Assembly: GCA_013140805.1 (NCBI GenBank) | Contig: JABFRW010000008.1 | Coordinates: 1 to 52,501 of the forward strand | From: Candidatus Eisenbacteria bacterium | GTDB taxonomy: Bacteria > Eisenbacteria > RBG-16-71-46 | Direction: 5' to 3' | Length of the DNA: 52,501 bases | Shown: positions 25,896 through 34,602 of the stretch, piece by piece | Position numbering within the stretch: position 1 is the first letter of the stretch | How the letters are laid out: the number at the start of each line of letters is the position of its first letter | Program-made: the position numbers and the translations under genes | The notes under the pieces: model-generated | The model's input: the letters and a program-made list of their open reading frames with translations, nothing else | Databases searched by the model: none | What the model was told of the DNA's origin: nothing

Positions 25896-26990
25896 TCAAG
25901 CCAGCACCGCGTCGATGGAACCGCGCGGGTTCTCCTGCAGCGCTCCCGGTCGCTTCAGCCGATAATGCCCCACCATCCACTCCGTTCCTTCTCGCAACCC
26001 GAACATCTCGGCACATGCGAGGAAAAAGATCTTCCAGCGCGCGAACCAGCGCTCGGCTTCCGCAGATCCGTAGGTCTTCGCGAGAATACGAAGGATCGAA
26101 TCGCGACGGCGATCGAGATTCGCGGCCCACGCGTCCGCGGTCCGGCGGTAGTGTTCCCCGTTCCACGTCCACTCGGCCTCCACCTCGAGAGGGGCCTCCA
26201 GGTGCCGCAAGTAGTCCCGGGACGGCATCATGCCGCCGGTAAAGAAGTGTCGGCCGAGCCAGTTTTCCGGGCCATCCGTGCGATATGGATAAGTCGATCG
26301 TCGATGACAGAACACATGGAGAAACACTCGGCCCTCCTCCGCAAGGCACGCTTCGACTCTCGTGAGGAGCGCTTCCCAGTTCCTCATGTGTTCGAACATT
26401 TCCACCGACACGACGCGATCGAACGAGCCGAACGCCTCGAAGGAGTTCATGTCGAGCGTGCGAACCTCGAGATTCTTCAACCCGCGGCGGTCCGCCTGCG
26501 CGACGATGTGTGCTCGCTGCGAGACCGAGTTGGAGATCGCCACGATGCGGGCGAGCGGATAGGCGGAAGCCATCCAGAGGGAGAGCGACCCCCAGCCGCA
26601 GCCGAGTTCCAGGATACGCATGCCGTCGCGGAGGTCCGCGCGCTCGCACGTGATTCGGAGCGCCGCGGCTTCCGCTACGGCCAGGTCGGTCACGCCCGGA
26701 GGCCAGAAGCAGGCGCTGTACTTACGGTGAGTCCCTAGCACCTCGCCAAAGAACTCGGCTGGCACTTCGTAGTGCTGGTCGTTCGCGAGCTCCGGTACCG
26801 GCGCGATCGGGCCCCGCCGCGCCTCGTCACGAAACGCGAGCAGCGCATGTTCGGCTTCCGCATCGGAACCGGCCGCGAGTTGCAACGCGTGGCGCTCGCA
26901 GAGCCGCCGGATCGATCGGCGAATGAGCCATTCGGGGATCACGCCGCGTTCTGCTAGTTCGAGGCCCAGAGCCCCGCCGTTCAAAGTCAC
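25896..26990 (-). CDS. Cyclopropane-fatty-acyl-phospholipid synthase-like methyltransferase, short form
   Basis: 364 residues from GTG 26990, overlapping the DUF1295 stop (GTGA). It carries the SAM-binding glycine motif MRILELGCGWGSLSLWMA, the DRVVSVEMFEHMRNWE block and NQHYEVP-like NDQHYEVPAEFF before it, as in CFA synthases. It lacks the N-terminal lipid-binding region seen in the second family member at 27766, as many 340-370-residue family members do. CFA-family enzymes add a methylene or methyl group to unsaturated acyl chains in membrane phospholipids. Two different members in one operon suggest successive or alternative methylations. Confidence 0.83.
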   Translation of the reverse strand: MTLNGGALGLELAERGVIPEWLIRRSIRRLCERHALQLAAGSDAEAEHALLAFRDEARRGPIAPVPELANDQHYEVPAEFFGEVLGTHRKYSACFWPPGVTDLAVAEAAALRITCERADLRDGMRILELGCGWGSLSLWMASAYPLARIVAISNSVSQRAHIVAQADRRGLKNLEVRTLDMNSFEAFGSFDRVVSVEMFEHMRNWEALLTRVEACLAEEGRVFLHVFCHRRSTYPYRTDGPENWLGRHFFTGGMMPSRDYLRHLEAPLEVEAEWTWNGEHYRRTADAWAANLDRRRDSILRILAKTYGSAEAERWFARWKIFFLACAEMFGLREGTEWMVGHYRLKRPGALQENPRGSIDAVLA

Positions 26991-27769
26991 GGAGCGATCC
27001 TTCGAGGTCGCCAGGGGAAAAACGCCGAAGTCGTACGTTGATACCGACGGTACGCCTCGCCCCGGCTCTCGAGCATGCGAGTCTCGAGCAGCGGAATGCC
27101 GGTTACTTTGAGCAGCAACCACAGCATCGCGGCAGGGCCGAGCAGGACGAGCCAACGACCATCGCCGCCCGCGGCCAGGCACACGTATGCGAACCAGTGG
27201 ATCCACTCGAAGAAGTAATTCGGATGCCTCGAGTATCGCCACAGCCCCTGATTGCAGACCCGACCTGCCAATTCCTTGCTCTCGCGAAATCGTCGCAGCT
27301 GAAGGTCCGACAAAGCTTCGCCCGTGACCCCGACGACCCAGATCGCGATCCCGAGCGCATCCGGCCATCCGAGCGGCGTTCGATTCCACGCGGCCCACGC
27401 CATTGGCAGTGCGAACAGGACGGCCCACAGCGCCTGCAGCTGGTAGAAGCCGAACATATAGAGCTGAAAACGCGGTCCCCATTGCTCGCGCATGTTTCGG
27501 TAGCGGACATCTTCGTGCACGTCGCCGGAGACTCGTTGCCAGAGATGTGCGCCGAGACGCAGTCCCCAGGCGCCGGCGAGACCGGCGATGATCCATTTGC
27601 GCGGTCCTTCGCCCAGGACGATCGCAAACACAACGCCGATCACGGCGGTGGCGAATGACCACGCCACATCGACGATTGCTGCGTTACCGCTGCGGCGCTG
27701 CCAGAGCCACAGGAGCAGCATGGCGATCGCAGCGGCGACCCATGCGCCGAGAGCGAGGACGAGAGTCAC
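26987..27769 (-). CDS. DUF1295 membrane protein (steroid-reductase-like fold)
   Basis: 260 residues from GTG 27769 (GTGA overlap with the CFA gene). About six membrane helices, starting LVLALGAWVAAAIAMLLLWL, with the DUF1295/steroid 5-alpha-reductase C-terminal core GLWRYSRHPNYFFEWIHWFA and the end TRMLESRGEAYRRYQRTTSAFF. This fold is shared with isoprenylcysteine methyltransferases and sterol reductases, which bind SAM or NADPH at the RHPNYF region. DUF1295 genes recur beside CFA synthase, DUF1365 and flavin amine oxidase genes. A reductase or methyltransferase role in altering acyl chains is inferred. Confidence 0.83.
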   Translation of the reverse strand: MTLVLALGAWVAAAIAMLLLWLWQRRSGNAAIVDVAWSFATAVIGVVFAIVLGEGPRKWIIAGLAGAWGLRLGAHLWQRVSGDVHEDVRYRNMREQWGPRFQLYMFGFYQLQALWAVLFALPMAWAAWNRTPLGWPDALGIAIWVVGVTGEALSDLQLRRFRESKELAGRVCNQGLWRYSRHPNYFFEWIHWFAYVCLAAGGDGRWLVLLGPAAMLWLLLKVTGIPLLETRMLESRGEAYRRYQRTTSAFFPWRPRRIAP

Positions 27770-29073
27770 GCGCGCGCTCCGCTCAGGGCAGATGCCAGGT
27801 CGCGGTTCGCGGACTCCGATGCGATCGGTGCCCCTCGCCACGCCGGTTTCGCGAGCACCAGCTGGAGATCGTCCACGTAGCCCTCCTCGAATCCCGCCTC
27901 GCAGTAGCACAGGTAGTAGGTCCACAGCCGCACGAAACGGTCGTCGAATCCCAGCGCCTTGATCTCGGGAAGCCGGGCCGTGAACGACGCCCTCCAGCGG
28001 CGCAGCGTTTCGCCGTAGTGGCGCCCGATGCTCTCGAGGTGATCGATCCGAAGGTCGGTGCGCGCCACCGCGCTCGTGATCGCTCCGAGCGACGGAAGAC
28101 TGCTGCCGGGAAACACGTAACACTGAATGTAGTCGGCGGAAGTCAGATAGTCGTCGTAGTCGCGATCCGGCATGGTGATCGCCTGGAGCAGCATGGCGCC
28201 ATCCGAGCGCAACCGATCCGCGCAGGCCCGGAAATAGGCCGGGAGATTCTCGTGGCCGACGGCCTCGATCATTTCGATGGACACGAGCCGATCGAAGCTG
28301 CCCTCGAGGTCCCGATAGTCCGTCGTGAGCACCTCGATGCGATCCGTCAGCCCCTCCGCACGGATCCGCTCGAGCGCGAGCTGGTGCTGCGCGTCCGAGA
28401 TCGTGGTGGTGGTGACGTGACATCCGTAGTGCTTCGCCGCATGAATCGCGAAACTCCCCCAGCCCGTCCCGATCTCGAGCACCCGCTGCCCCGGCGCGAG
28501 CCCGAGCTTGCGGCACACGAGGTCGAGCTTTCGGACCGATGCCTCGCGCAGAGAACTCGCGCGCTCGGGGAAGACCGCACACGAGTAAGTCATCGTGTCG
28601 TCGAGGAACAGAGCGTAGAACGCGTTTCCGAGATCATAGTGGGCATGGATGTTCTTGCGACTCCCGCGACGCGAGTTCGCACTCAGGGCGTGGCCCAGAC
28701 GCGCGAGCGGTCGGGCGAACGCGGCGCTGGCCCATCGGCCGCCGCCGTGGCGACTCAGATTGCGAGCGAAAACGCTCAGCAGATTCGTGAGGTCGTCGGT
28801 CGTCCACTCGCCGCGCAGGAAAGACTCCGCGAAACCCAGTGATCCGGAGAGTGCCACCCGCGCATAGAACCCGGGATCGAGAACGCGGAGCGAGGCACAC
28901 GGAAGATCGGATGCCTCACCGAACCGGCGGACACCGCCTGAGTCCTCGACTGCCAGCTGTCCGTCGCGGATCCCTGCCAGCCTCTGATGCACGAGGGCGC
29001 GCGCCAGGCGCGCGATCATGCCGGACGATCGAGGGCGGCGCAAGACCGCTGGCAGCGACTGGATCGTGCTCAT
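27766..29073 (-). CDS. Cyclopropane-fatty-acyl-phospholipid synthase family protein
   Basis: 435 residues from ATG 29073, overlapping the DUF1365 stop (ATGA). The N-terminal lipid-binding region (LGFAESFLRGEWTTDDLTNL) precedes the core NIHAHYDLGNAFYALFLDDT, MTYSCAVF, the SAM motif VLEIGTGWGSFAIHAA and SIEMIEAVGHENLPAYF, ending with YYLCYCEAGFEEGYVDD. The ordering and the YCEAGF motif match authentic CFA synthases. In furan-fatty-acid and photostress clusters of Proteobacteria a CFA-like enzyme methylates an unsaturated acyl chain. The exact product (cyclopropane or methyl branch) cannot be told from sequence. Confidence 0.87.
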   Translation of the reverse strand: MSTIQSLPAVLRRPRSSGMIARLARALVHQRLAGIRDGQLAVEDSGGVRRFGEASDLPCASLRVLDPGFYARVALSGSLGFAESFLRGEWTTDDLTNLLSVFARNLSRHGGGRWASAAFARPLARLGHALSANSRRGSRKNIHAHYDLGNAFYALFLDDTMTYSCAVFPERASSLREASVRKLDLVCRKLGLAPGQRVLEIGTGWGSFAIHAAKHYGCHVTTTTISDAQHQLALERIRAEGLTDRIEVLTTDYRDLEGSFDRLVSIEMIEAVGHENLPAYFRACADRLRSDGAMLLQAITMPDRDYDDYLTSADYIQCYVFPGSSLPSLGAITSAVARTDLRIDHLESIGRHYGETLRRWRASFTARLPEIKALGFDDRFVRLWTYYLCYCEAGFEEGYVDDLQLVLAKPAWRGAPIASESANRDLASALSGARA

Positions 29074-29840
29074 GGGCGGACCCCGCTGCGAAGCCCGCCC
29101 GGATGGGGATAGTAGGGCGAGCGCTTGAGCCAGAGCCTCAGCGCTTGCCAGTAAATCGCGACGATCACCTTGCCAGTCATGAACGGGTGCCGCAGCAGAG
29201 CGGTGGCGAGACTTCCGGTCGAGATCGGCCGGCGCTCGAAGCTCATCGAGGCGTCGAAGAACCCACGTCCCTTCGAGCGGCTCTCCATATGAACGGTGAG
29301 CGCGTGCCCCGGGGCGGAGAAGCGCCAGGCGTACTCGATCTCCATCGGCATGAACGGCGAGACGTGGAACTCTTTCGCGAACTCGAATACGCGTGGACCG
29401 AGTTCCGCCGATTCCGCACGGCAGTCGAGGACGTGGCAGTGGCGCTCGCCCCACGGCGTGTTGTGAATCTCGGCAACGATTGCCTGCAGGCGATCTCCGA
29501 GTTCGTCGAAGCAGTAGTAGAAGCTTACCGGGTTCATGCAGTAGCCCCAGTAGCGGAGGTTCGTCAGCAGGCGCACGGGGCCCGCGGGGCGGAACCCGGC
29601 GCGCTCGTACACCAACTCGCGAACGCAGTCGTCGAGCGGTCGCGTCGGATCGCCGACGTGATCGGCCCGGCGGAACCACGCGGGCGCGAAGCGGCGCGCG
29701 GACCACAACCACCGGCCTCGAAAGACCTCATCCAGTTCGCCGAGATCGAGGTAGACGAGAAACGCGCGGTAGTGGAACGCGTTCACGACCGGCGTTTGCC
29801 GGCGGTGCGCGATCGTGCCGAAGTAGAGGGCACTGTTCAC
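29070..29840 (-). CDS. DUF1365 protein
   Basis: 256 residues from GTG 29840 (GTGA overlap with the amine oxidase stop). Family hallmarks: NSALYFGTIAHRR start, FHYRAFLVYLDLGELDE, LLTNLRYWGYCMNPVSFYYC, EIHNTPWGERHCHVL and FAKEFHVSPFMPMEIEYAWR. DUF1365 genes almost always lie between a flavin amine oxidase gene and a CFA synthase gene, exactly as here. Biochemical function is not established; involvement in acyl-chain modification under photo-oxidative stress is inferred from context. Confidence 0.87.
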   Translation of the reverse strand: MNSALYFGTIAHRRQTPVVNAFHYRAFLVYLDLGELDEVFRGRWLWSARRFAPAWFRRADHVGDPTRPLDDCVRELVYERAGFRPAGPVRLLTNLRYWGYCMNPVSFYYCFDELGDRLQAIVAEIHNTPWGERHCHVLDCRAESAELGPRVFEFAKEFHVSPFMPMEIEYAWRFSAPGHALTVHMESRSKGRGFFDASMSFERRPISTGSLATALLRHPFMTGKVIVAIYWQALRLWLKRSPYYPHPGGLRSGVRP

Positions 29841-31099
29841 GAGGCCCTCGCCACGAGGGCCCGATGGGCGATCGCGTCGACCACTTCCGCAGCACTCCGG
29901 ACTCCGTCCTCGTGGAACCCGTTTCCGAAATAGGCCCCGCAGAACCAGGCCTTGTGCACTCCCTGGATGCGATCGCGCTGCTTCCTGAGGCGCACCCAGT
30001 CGAGCGAATACTGGGGGTGCGAGTAACTGAACCGGCGGATGATGCGTGATGGATCCACGGACTCGGTTTCGTTGAGTGTCACGCAATAGCGCGTGGTGGA
30101 GCGGAGTCCCTGCAGGCGGTTCAAGTCGTAGGTGACCGTGGCGAGGTCGCGGTCGGGGCGAACGTGGTAGTTCCAGCTCGCCCACGCCTTGCGGGTGCGC
30201 GGCAGCAACGAGGTGTCGGTGTGCAGCACGACCTCGTTCGTCTGATAGCGCACGGCGCCGAGGATCTCGCGCTCGGCGGGAGTGGGATCCTCGAGCAGCG
30301 ACAACGCATCGTCGCCGTGACAGGCCAGGATCACCTCGTCGACGGTCGCCTCGCCCCCGGTCGTGAGTACTCGCACGCCGTCGGACGTGCGGCGAATCGA
30401 ACGCACCGGGTCACCCAATCGAATGCGGTCCCGGAACGCGTCCGCAAGTCGCTCCACATAGCTCGCCGAACCGTTGGCAACCGTGCGCCAGCCGACCCGC
30501 CGCCTGATGTTCAGTTCGAGCAGATCGTGACGATCGAAGAAGTCGACCACGAAGTGCACCGGGTAGTGGCGAAACGCAGAAGGCGGTGCGGACCACAACG
30601 CCGAGCCGAGCGGAAGGAGATGCCACGACACGAACTCCTCGGAGTACCGCGCCGCGCGCACGAGATCATCCACCGTGGCGTCCTCCGACATGCCGGCAAC
30701 CGTCGCGCGACCGTCCCGATAGAAGCGGAACACGTCGCGCAGCATGCGCCAGAAGCCGGGCCGGATCGCGTTCGCCGGCTGACAGAAGATCGAGCCAGGG
30801 CTCGATCCGTTGTACTCGACCCCGGTACGAGAGCATCGGACGCTGAAGCTCATGTCGCTCGGCTTCGAGCCCACACCGAGTTCGTCGAGGATCGCTTCGA
30901 ATCGCGGGTAGTCGCGCCGATTGAAGACCAGGAACCCCGTGTCAAGGTGTTGCGAGACTCCAGCGTCTTCCACCGTGACGGTGTGCGCGTGGCCGCCGAG
31001 TCGTGGCTCCGATTCGAACAGCGTGATCTCGTGCTCGCGATGAAGTTCGCGAGCGGCCGTGAGCCCGGAAATCCCTGAGCCGACGATCGCGACTCTCAT
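29837..31099 (-). CDS. FAD-dependent amine-oxidase-like protein (lipid cluster type)
   Basis: 420 residues from ATG 31099, ATGA overlap with the desaturase stop. N-terminal FAD motif VAIVGSGISGLTAARELH, acidic ligand at LFESEPRLGGHAHTV, then LDTGFLVFNRRDYPRF, the LACHGDDALSLL block and the C-terminal FCGAYFGNGFHEDGVRSA. This is the flavoprotein subgroup linked to DUF1365 and CFA genes, not a classical monoamine oxidase. In clusters tied to furan fatty acids such flavoproteins are candidates for oxidising a methylated unsaturated acyl chain. No signal peptide is seen; cytoplasmic or membrane-associated. Confidence 0.87.
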   Translation of the reverse strand: MRVAIVGSGISGLTAARELHREHEITLFESEPRLGGHAHTVTVEDAGVSQHLDTGFLVFNRRDYPRFEAILDELGVGSKPSDMSFSVRCSRTGVEYNGSSPGSIFCQPANAIRPGFWRMLRDVFRFYRDGRATVAGMSEDATVDDLVRAARYSEEFVSWHLLPLGSALWSAPPSAFRHYPVHFVVDFFDRHDLLELNIRRRVGWRTVANGSASYVERLADAFRDRIRLGDPVRSIRRTSDGVRVLTTGGEATVDEVILACHGDDALSLLEDPTPAEREILGAVRYQTNEVVLHTDTSLLPRTRKAWASWNYHVRPDRDLATVTYDLNRLQGLRSTTRYCVTLNETESVDPSRIIRRFSYSHPQYSLDWVRLRKQRDRIQGVHKAWFCGAYFGNGFHEDGVRSAAEVVDAIAHRALVARAS

Positions 31100-32004
31100 G
31101 ACAGCCGCCTGCGTTCGAGGACCCTTGCGGGTACGGGCTGCAGGCGGGAGATGACGCGCAAGGCGGCGAGAGCCTTGAGCCCGTAGTAGGTCAGGTCGAT
31201 TTCCCACCAGTAGAAACCTTGTCGCGCCGCGCCCGGGTAGTGGTGATGATTGTTGTGCCATCCCTCGCCCAGTGTGAGCAGGGCGAGAAGCCCGTTGTTG
31301 CGGCTGTCGTCACCGGTATCGAAGCGTCGCGACCCGAACTGATGGGACAGAGAGTTGATCGTGTAGGTCGCGTGATAGAGCACGACCGTGCTGACGAGGA
31401 AACCCCACACGAACATCTGCGCTGCGCTGGTGCCGAGCCGCGGGGCGGCGACTTGCAGCCAGGCTCCGAGGCCGAGCAGGCCCGGCGCGAGGAGGATGGG
31501 GCCGACCAGGTAGTAACGGTCGAGAAACCGAAGCTCCGGGTAGCGGACCCAATCACGCACCAGATGTTCGCGAGTGGGAGTTCCACTCTGGGTGAGGAAC
31601 CACCCCACGTGGCTCCACCAGAAGCCGTGCCGACCAGGTGAATGCGAATCACCGTCCTCGTCCGAGTGGCGATGGTGGTAGCGATGATGCGCGGCCCACC
31701 ACAACGGGCCTCGTTGAACTGCGAGCGTGCCGGCCAGCGCCATCAGGAACTGAATCGAGCGCCCCGCACGAAACGTGCGGTGCGAGAAGTAGCGATGGTA
31801 GAAACCCGTGATGGCGAACATGCGAAACAGGTAGAGCCCAATCGCGGTTGCAAGGGCTACGGGGGATACGCCCACCCAGAACACGGCGATCACGCCCGCA
31901 TGCAAGGCGAGAAACGGCGCACTCCCCGACCAGTGAATGGGTTCCGGCGGCACGGCGACTGCGGGCCCTGCATCACCGGACATACGGCGCGTGGTTTGCA
32001 ACAT
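31096..32004 (-). CDS. Acyl-lipid/acyl-CoA fatty acid desaturase
   Basis: 302 residues from ATG 32004 with AAGGA upstream inside the GPx stop region. Membrane di-iron desaturase with all three histidine boxes: HRYFSH (H70, H75), HHRYHH (from residue 106) and GWHNNHHHYP near residue 250. Hydrophobic pairs flank them. The delta-9 type makes cis-monounsaturated acyl chains using oxygen and an electron donor. Placed before the amine oxidase, DUF1365 and two CFA-like genes, it could supply the double bond those enzymes act on. It is 11 bases downstream of the GPx gene. Confidence 0.87.
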   Translation of the reverse strand: MLQTTRRMSGDAGPAVAVPPEPIHWSGSAPFLALHAGVIAVFWVGVSPVALATAIGLYLFRMFAITGFYHRYFSHRTFRAGRSIQFLMALAGTLAVQRGPLWWAAHHRYHHRHSDEDGDSHSPGRHGFWWSHVGWFLTQSGTPTREHLVRDWVRYPELRFLDRYYLVGPILLAPGLLGLGAWLQVAAPRLGTSAAQMFVWGFLVSTVVLYHATYTINSLSHQFGSRRFDTGDDSRNNGLLALLTLGEGWHNNHHHYPGAARQGFYWWEIDLTYYGLKALAALRVISRLQPVPARVLERRRLS

Positions 32005-32015
32005 GTCGCCGGTCC

Positions 32016-32585
32016 TTATCGCTTGGCTGTGAGTGAGTCGAGCCGGTCCGTGATCTGCTTGGCGAGCGGATCCGTGGCGGAATCGAACCGAGCAACCACC
32101 TTCCCGTCGGGGTCGACGAGAAACTTGGTGAAGTTCCACGAGATCTCCCCCGGGAAACCGGAGTCTCGCGTCAGGTAGGCGTAGAGCGGTTCGATCTGTT
32201 TGCCCTTCACGCTGATCTTGCTGAAGAGCGGGAAGCTGGTCCGAAACTCGAGGCTGCAGAACTCCTTGATCTCGGCATTCGTTCCGGGCTCCTGCTTCAT
32301 GAAGTCGTTCGCCGGAAAAGCGACGACCTCGAATCCCTGACTCTTGTAGCGGCGGTAGAGGGCTTCGAGCGACTTGTACTGGGGAGTGAAGCCGCACCGC
32401 GACGCGGTGTTGACGATCAGAAGCGTCTTGCCCCGGTAGTCGGCCAGGGACTTCTCGTCTCCGTCGATGGTGATGACTCGGAACTCGTGAACGCTGCGCA
32501 CCATCGATTTGTCTCCCACTCTGGAGTCGGCCGTGCTCAGCGTCCCGGCCACCGCAGCGATCAGGATCAGATTTTCAATGCTCAT
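32016..32585 (-). CDS. Glutathione peroxidase family, cysteine type, exported
   Basis: 189 residues from ATG 32585. A hydrophobic N terminus (NLILIAAVAGTLSTA) suggests export. The peroxidase core has LLIVNTASRCGFTPQYKSLE with the active-site residue as Cys64 rather than selenocysteine, FPANDFMKQEPGTNAEIKEFC with a second Cys for thioredoxin-type recycling, and ISWNFTKFLVD carrying the conserved Trp-Asn pair. It reduces peroxides, including lipid hydroperoxides. As first gene of the lipid operon it fits protection of unsaturated membranes against photo-oxidative damage. Confidence 0.87.
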   Translation of the reverse strand: MSIENLILIAAVAGTLSTADSRVGDKSMVRSVHEFRVITIDGDEKSLADYRGKTLLIVNTASRCGFTPQYKSLEALYRRYKSQGFEVVAFPANDFMKQEPGTNAEIKEFCSLEFRTSFPLFSKISVKGKQIEPLYAYLTRDSGFPGEISWNFTKFLVDPDGKVVARFDSATDPLAKQITDRLDSLTAKR

Positions 32586-32645
32586 CAAGCCCCTCCCGCA
32601 CCTGGCGGCCATCGCCAGGAATCCTGGTTCGCATCACCCGAGCAC

Positions 32646-32665
32646 GGGCGCCCTTTCGGACGCCC
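32646..32665 (-). terminator. Hairpin downstream of DUF4397 gene
   Basis: In transcript direction GGGCGTCC-GAAA-GGGCGCCC folds into an 8-bp stem (one G-U pair) capped by a GAAA tetraloop, 20 bases after the DUF4397 stop. There is no U-run after it, so termination is uncertain; it may instead protect the 3' end or separate the lipoprotein from the lipid operon. Confidence 0.4.
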
Positions 32666-32685
32666 TGCCCGCGGCGACTGTCGGA

Positions 32686-33384
32686 TCAGTTGTTGACGAT
32701 GATCTGCGCGCCCAGCGCCTGGGCGGCGGCTCCGCCCACGAAGCCCTTCGCGAACACCGTGTAGATCTTCCCGGCCTGCAGCACGATGCCGTTGAGCGGC
32801 AGCACCACCGTGCTGCTTCCGGCCAGACGAACCTCGAGGTTGTAGGTCCCCGCGTCGACTGGCGTGAAGGGCGCGAACTCCTTGAAGCTCCTGTTCGCGA
32901 ACAGCACGGCGCCACCCTGAACCGCGACATCGACAGCCGGTGCGTTCGGTGACAGGTGGACGAAGCGCACGTGCGCTTTGCCGGCAGCCGGAGCGGTGAG
33001 GTCGTCGGTCAAGACGAGGGCGCCGATGCTGGCGACCGAATCGGTCGCGAACACGGAATAGTTCGTGTTGGCGCTCAACGCGAGGTCCGCATTGATCACC
33101 GTGGTCGCGGTTCCGGTGACGTTCACCTTCACGTTGCGAGTGCCGGACGTGACGCTGAGGTACGGGGTGCTGTTCGGAAATGCCAGCGCAGTTCCGGCGA
33201 TCGTGCCGTCGACCAGCAGATCGACCGCCGGAGCGTCAGGGGACGCGTGGACGGCCATGACGCGCGCCTGAGCGGCCGGCGTCCCGGGGCTGACCGGGTT
33301 GTCGTCGTCGCTGCTGCAACCCGTCACGGCGAACAGTGCGAGGGCCGCCGCCCCCAGAAGCGAGATCTGCCTGCGATTCGTCAT
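32686..33384 (-). CDS. DUF4397 lipoprotein
   Basis: 232 residues from ATG 33384 with a strong GGAGG site. The signal sequence ends in the lipobox VTGC (followed by SSDDD), so it is probably lipid-anchored; the Asp residues after Cys may retain it at the inner membrane by E. coli rules, which may not apply. Two DUF4397 repeats follow, marked by VHASPDAPAVDLLVDG and VHLSPNAPAVDVAVQGG. DUF4397 is a beta-sandwich domain of surface proteins with no assigned function. It lies between the divergent CarH-like gene and the lipid operon; the hairpin at 32646 may separate it from the latter. Confidence 0.83.
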   Translation of the reverse strand: MTNRRQISLLGAAALALFAVTGCSSDDDNPVSPGTPAAQARVMAVHASPDAPAVDLLVDGTIAGTALAFPNSTPYLSVTSGTRNVKVNVTGTATTVINADLALSANTNYSVFATDSVASIGALVLTDDLTAPAAGKAHVRFVHLSPNAPAVDVAVQGGAVLFANRSFKEFAPFTPVDAGTYNLEVRLAGSSTVVLPLNGIVLQAGKIYTVFAKGFVGGAAAQALGAQIIVNN

Positions 33385-33672
33385 TGGATCCTCCTGATCA
33401 TCGAGCAAGTCACCGGCGGGTCCGGTGACGACGGGGCATCCGATGGCGCTTGCGTGCGGATCGATCCAATGTTTGAATCGGTTCTGAACATGTATGGCGG
33501 ATGCATGACATCTCGACAGTCGCCTGACTACCTCAGCTATTGGCCAATAAGGCAACGATTCCGGCCCGACTGAGATCTGACTGAATCTCGTTCAAAACCT
33601 GCTCATCTGAGGTGGGCCGACGGAAGCAGACTCGTTCGGCCCCCGCTCTCACGCAGTCCGAAGAGGACGCAA
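33385..33672. promoter_or_regulatory. Divergent intergenic region between DUF4397 and CarH-like genes
   Basis: 288 bases with lower GC than the surroundings and no gene. It holds two similar inverted repeats, GAATCGGTTC (33475-33484) and GAATCTCGTTC (33583-33593), and a further palindrome ATTGGCCAAT near 33540. MerR-type and CarH-like regulators bind spaced inverted repeats in such divergent promoters, so these are candidate operators. Exact -10/-35 boxes could not be assigned. Confidence 0.4.
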
Positions 33673-34602
33673 GTGAAGCCAAAACCCAGTCGAGGCGACG
33701 CGAAAACCCTCTCGATCGGCGCCCTGTCGCGAGCCACTCAGATCCCGGCCGAAACCCTTCGCACCTGGGAACGTCGGTACGGCTCGCCCATTCCGGAGCG
33801 CAAGCCGTCGGGGCATCGCCTCTATTCCGCCACGCAGGTCGAGCGCCTGCGCCGCGTCACGCGACTGCTGGCGCTGGGGCATCGACCGGGCGACATCCTG
33901 GGACTCCCGTCGGACGAGCTCGATCGCATGCTGTCGATCGCGGACCCCGAGGAGGCCGCGACGCCGGACCAGCGGTCGATCGAATTCGGGCGCGAGTCAC
34001 TCGCCCGCTCGCTCGCCGCGGCATTGAAGGCCGCCTCCGACCTCGATCGCGAGGCACTGGTTCGGGAGCTGAGAGCCAGCTGGGTCCGGCTCGGGCCGCT
34101 TCGCTTTCTCGAAGACTTCGCCGGCCCCTTCATGTCCGAGATCGGCATGGCGTGGAGAAGCAAGGCTCTCGAGGTTCGCCATGAGCACTTCGCTTCGGCC
34201 TGCCTCTCCGGCTTTCTTCGCGAGGTTCGCGAGCCATTCGATCACACGGCTCGCGGCCCGCGGCTCGCGGTGGCGACGCTCTCCAGCGATACCCACGAAG
34301 GCGGCCTGCTCATGCTGAGCACGCTGCTCGCGTACCGCGGGTACAGGGTCCTCTACCTGGGCTGCGACAACCCGGTCGAGCAGATCGCCGCTGCCGCGAC
34401 GACGCGCGGCATCGAGATCGTCGCCATCAGCATCTCGGCAGCCGCTCCTCGACGCCGGACCTCCGCCGCGGTCGGTCGGCTGCGTCGAATGCTGCCGCAC
34501 CGCATGCCGCTGTGGATCGGCGGGGCCGGTGCGCCGGTGCCTCCGAAAGGCGTCGAACGCTTCGAGAACCTCGAGGCACTCGACGCCAGACTCACGGGCT
34601 GA
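33673..34602 (+). CDS. MerR-type regulator with B12-binding photoreceptor domain (CarH/LitR-like)
   Basis: 309 residues from GTG 33673 with AGAGGA upstream. The N-terminal MerR winged helix is LSIGALSRATQIPAETLRTW and RKPSGHRLYSATQVERL. The light-sensing module has W161-x9-E171-H172 (W, then RSKALEVRH, then EH), the motif that distinguishes adenosylcobalamin photoreceptors CarH/LitR, and the B12 lower-ligand motif D206-x-H208-x2-G211 (DTHEGG), followed by a Rossmann-like B12 domain (VLYLGCDNPVEQIAAAA). In the dark the family represses as a B12-bound tetramer; light breaks it. The neighbouring lipid, GPx and desaturase genes are plausible targets. Confidence 0.85.
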   Translation: MKPKPSRGDAKTLSIGALSRATQIPAETLRTWERRYGSPIPERKPSGHRLYSATQVERLRRVTRLLALGHRPGDILGLPSDELDRMLSIADPEEAATPDQRSIEFGRESLARSLAAALKAASDLDREALVRELRASWVRLGPLRFLEDFAGPFMSEIGMAWRSKALEVRHEHFASACLSGFLREVREPFDHTARGPRLAVATLSSDTHEGGLLMLSTLLAYRGYRVLYLGCDNPVEQIAAAATTRGIEIVAISISAAAPRRRTSAAVGRLRRMLPHRMPLWIGGAGAPVPPKGVERFENLEALDARLTG

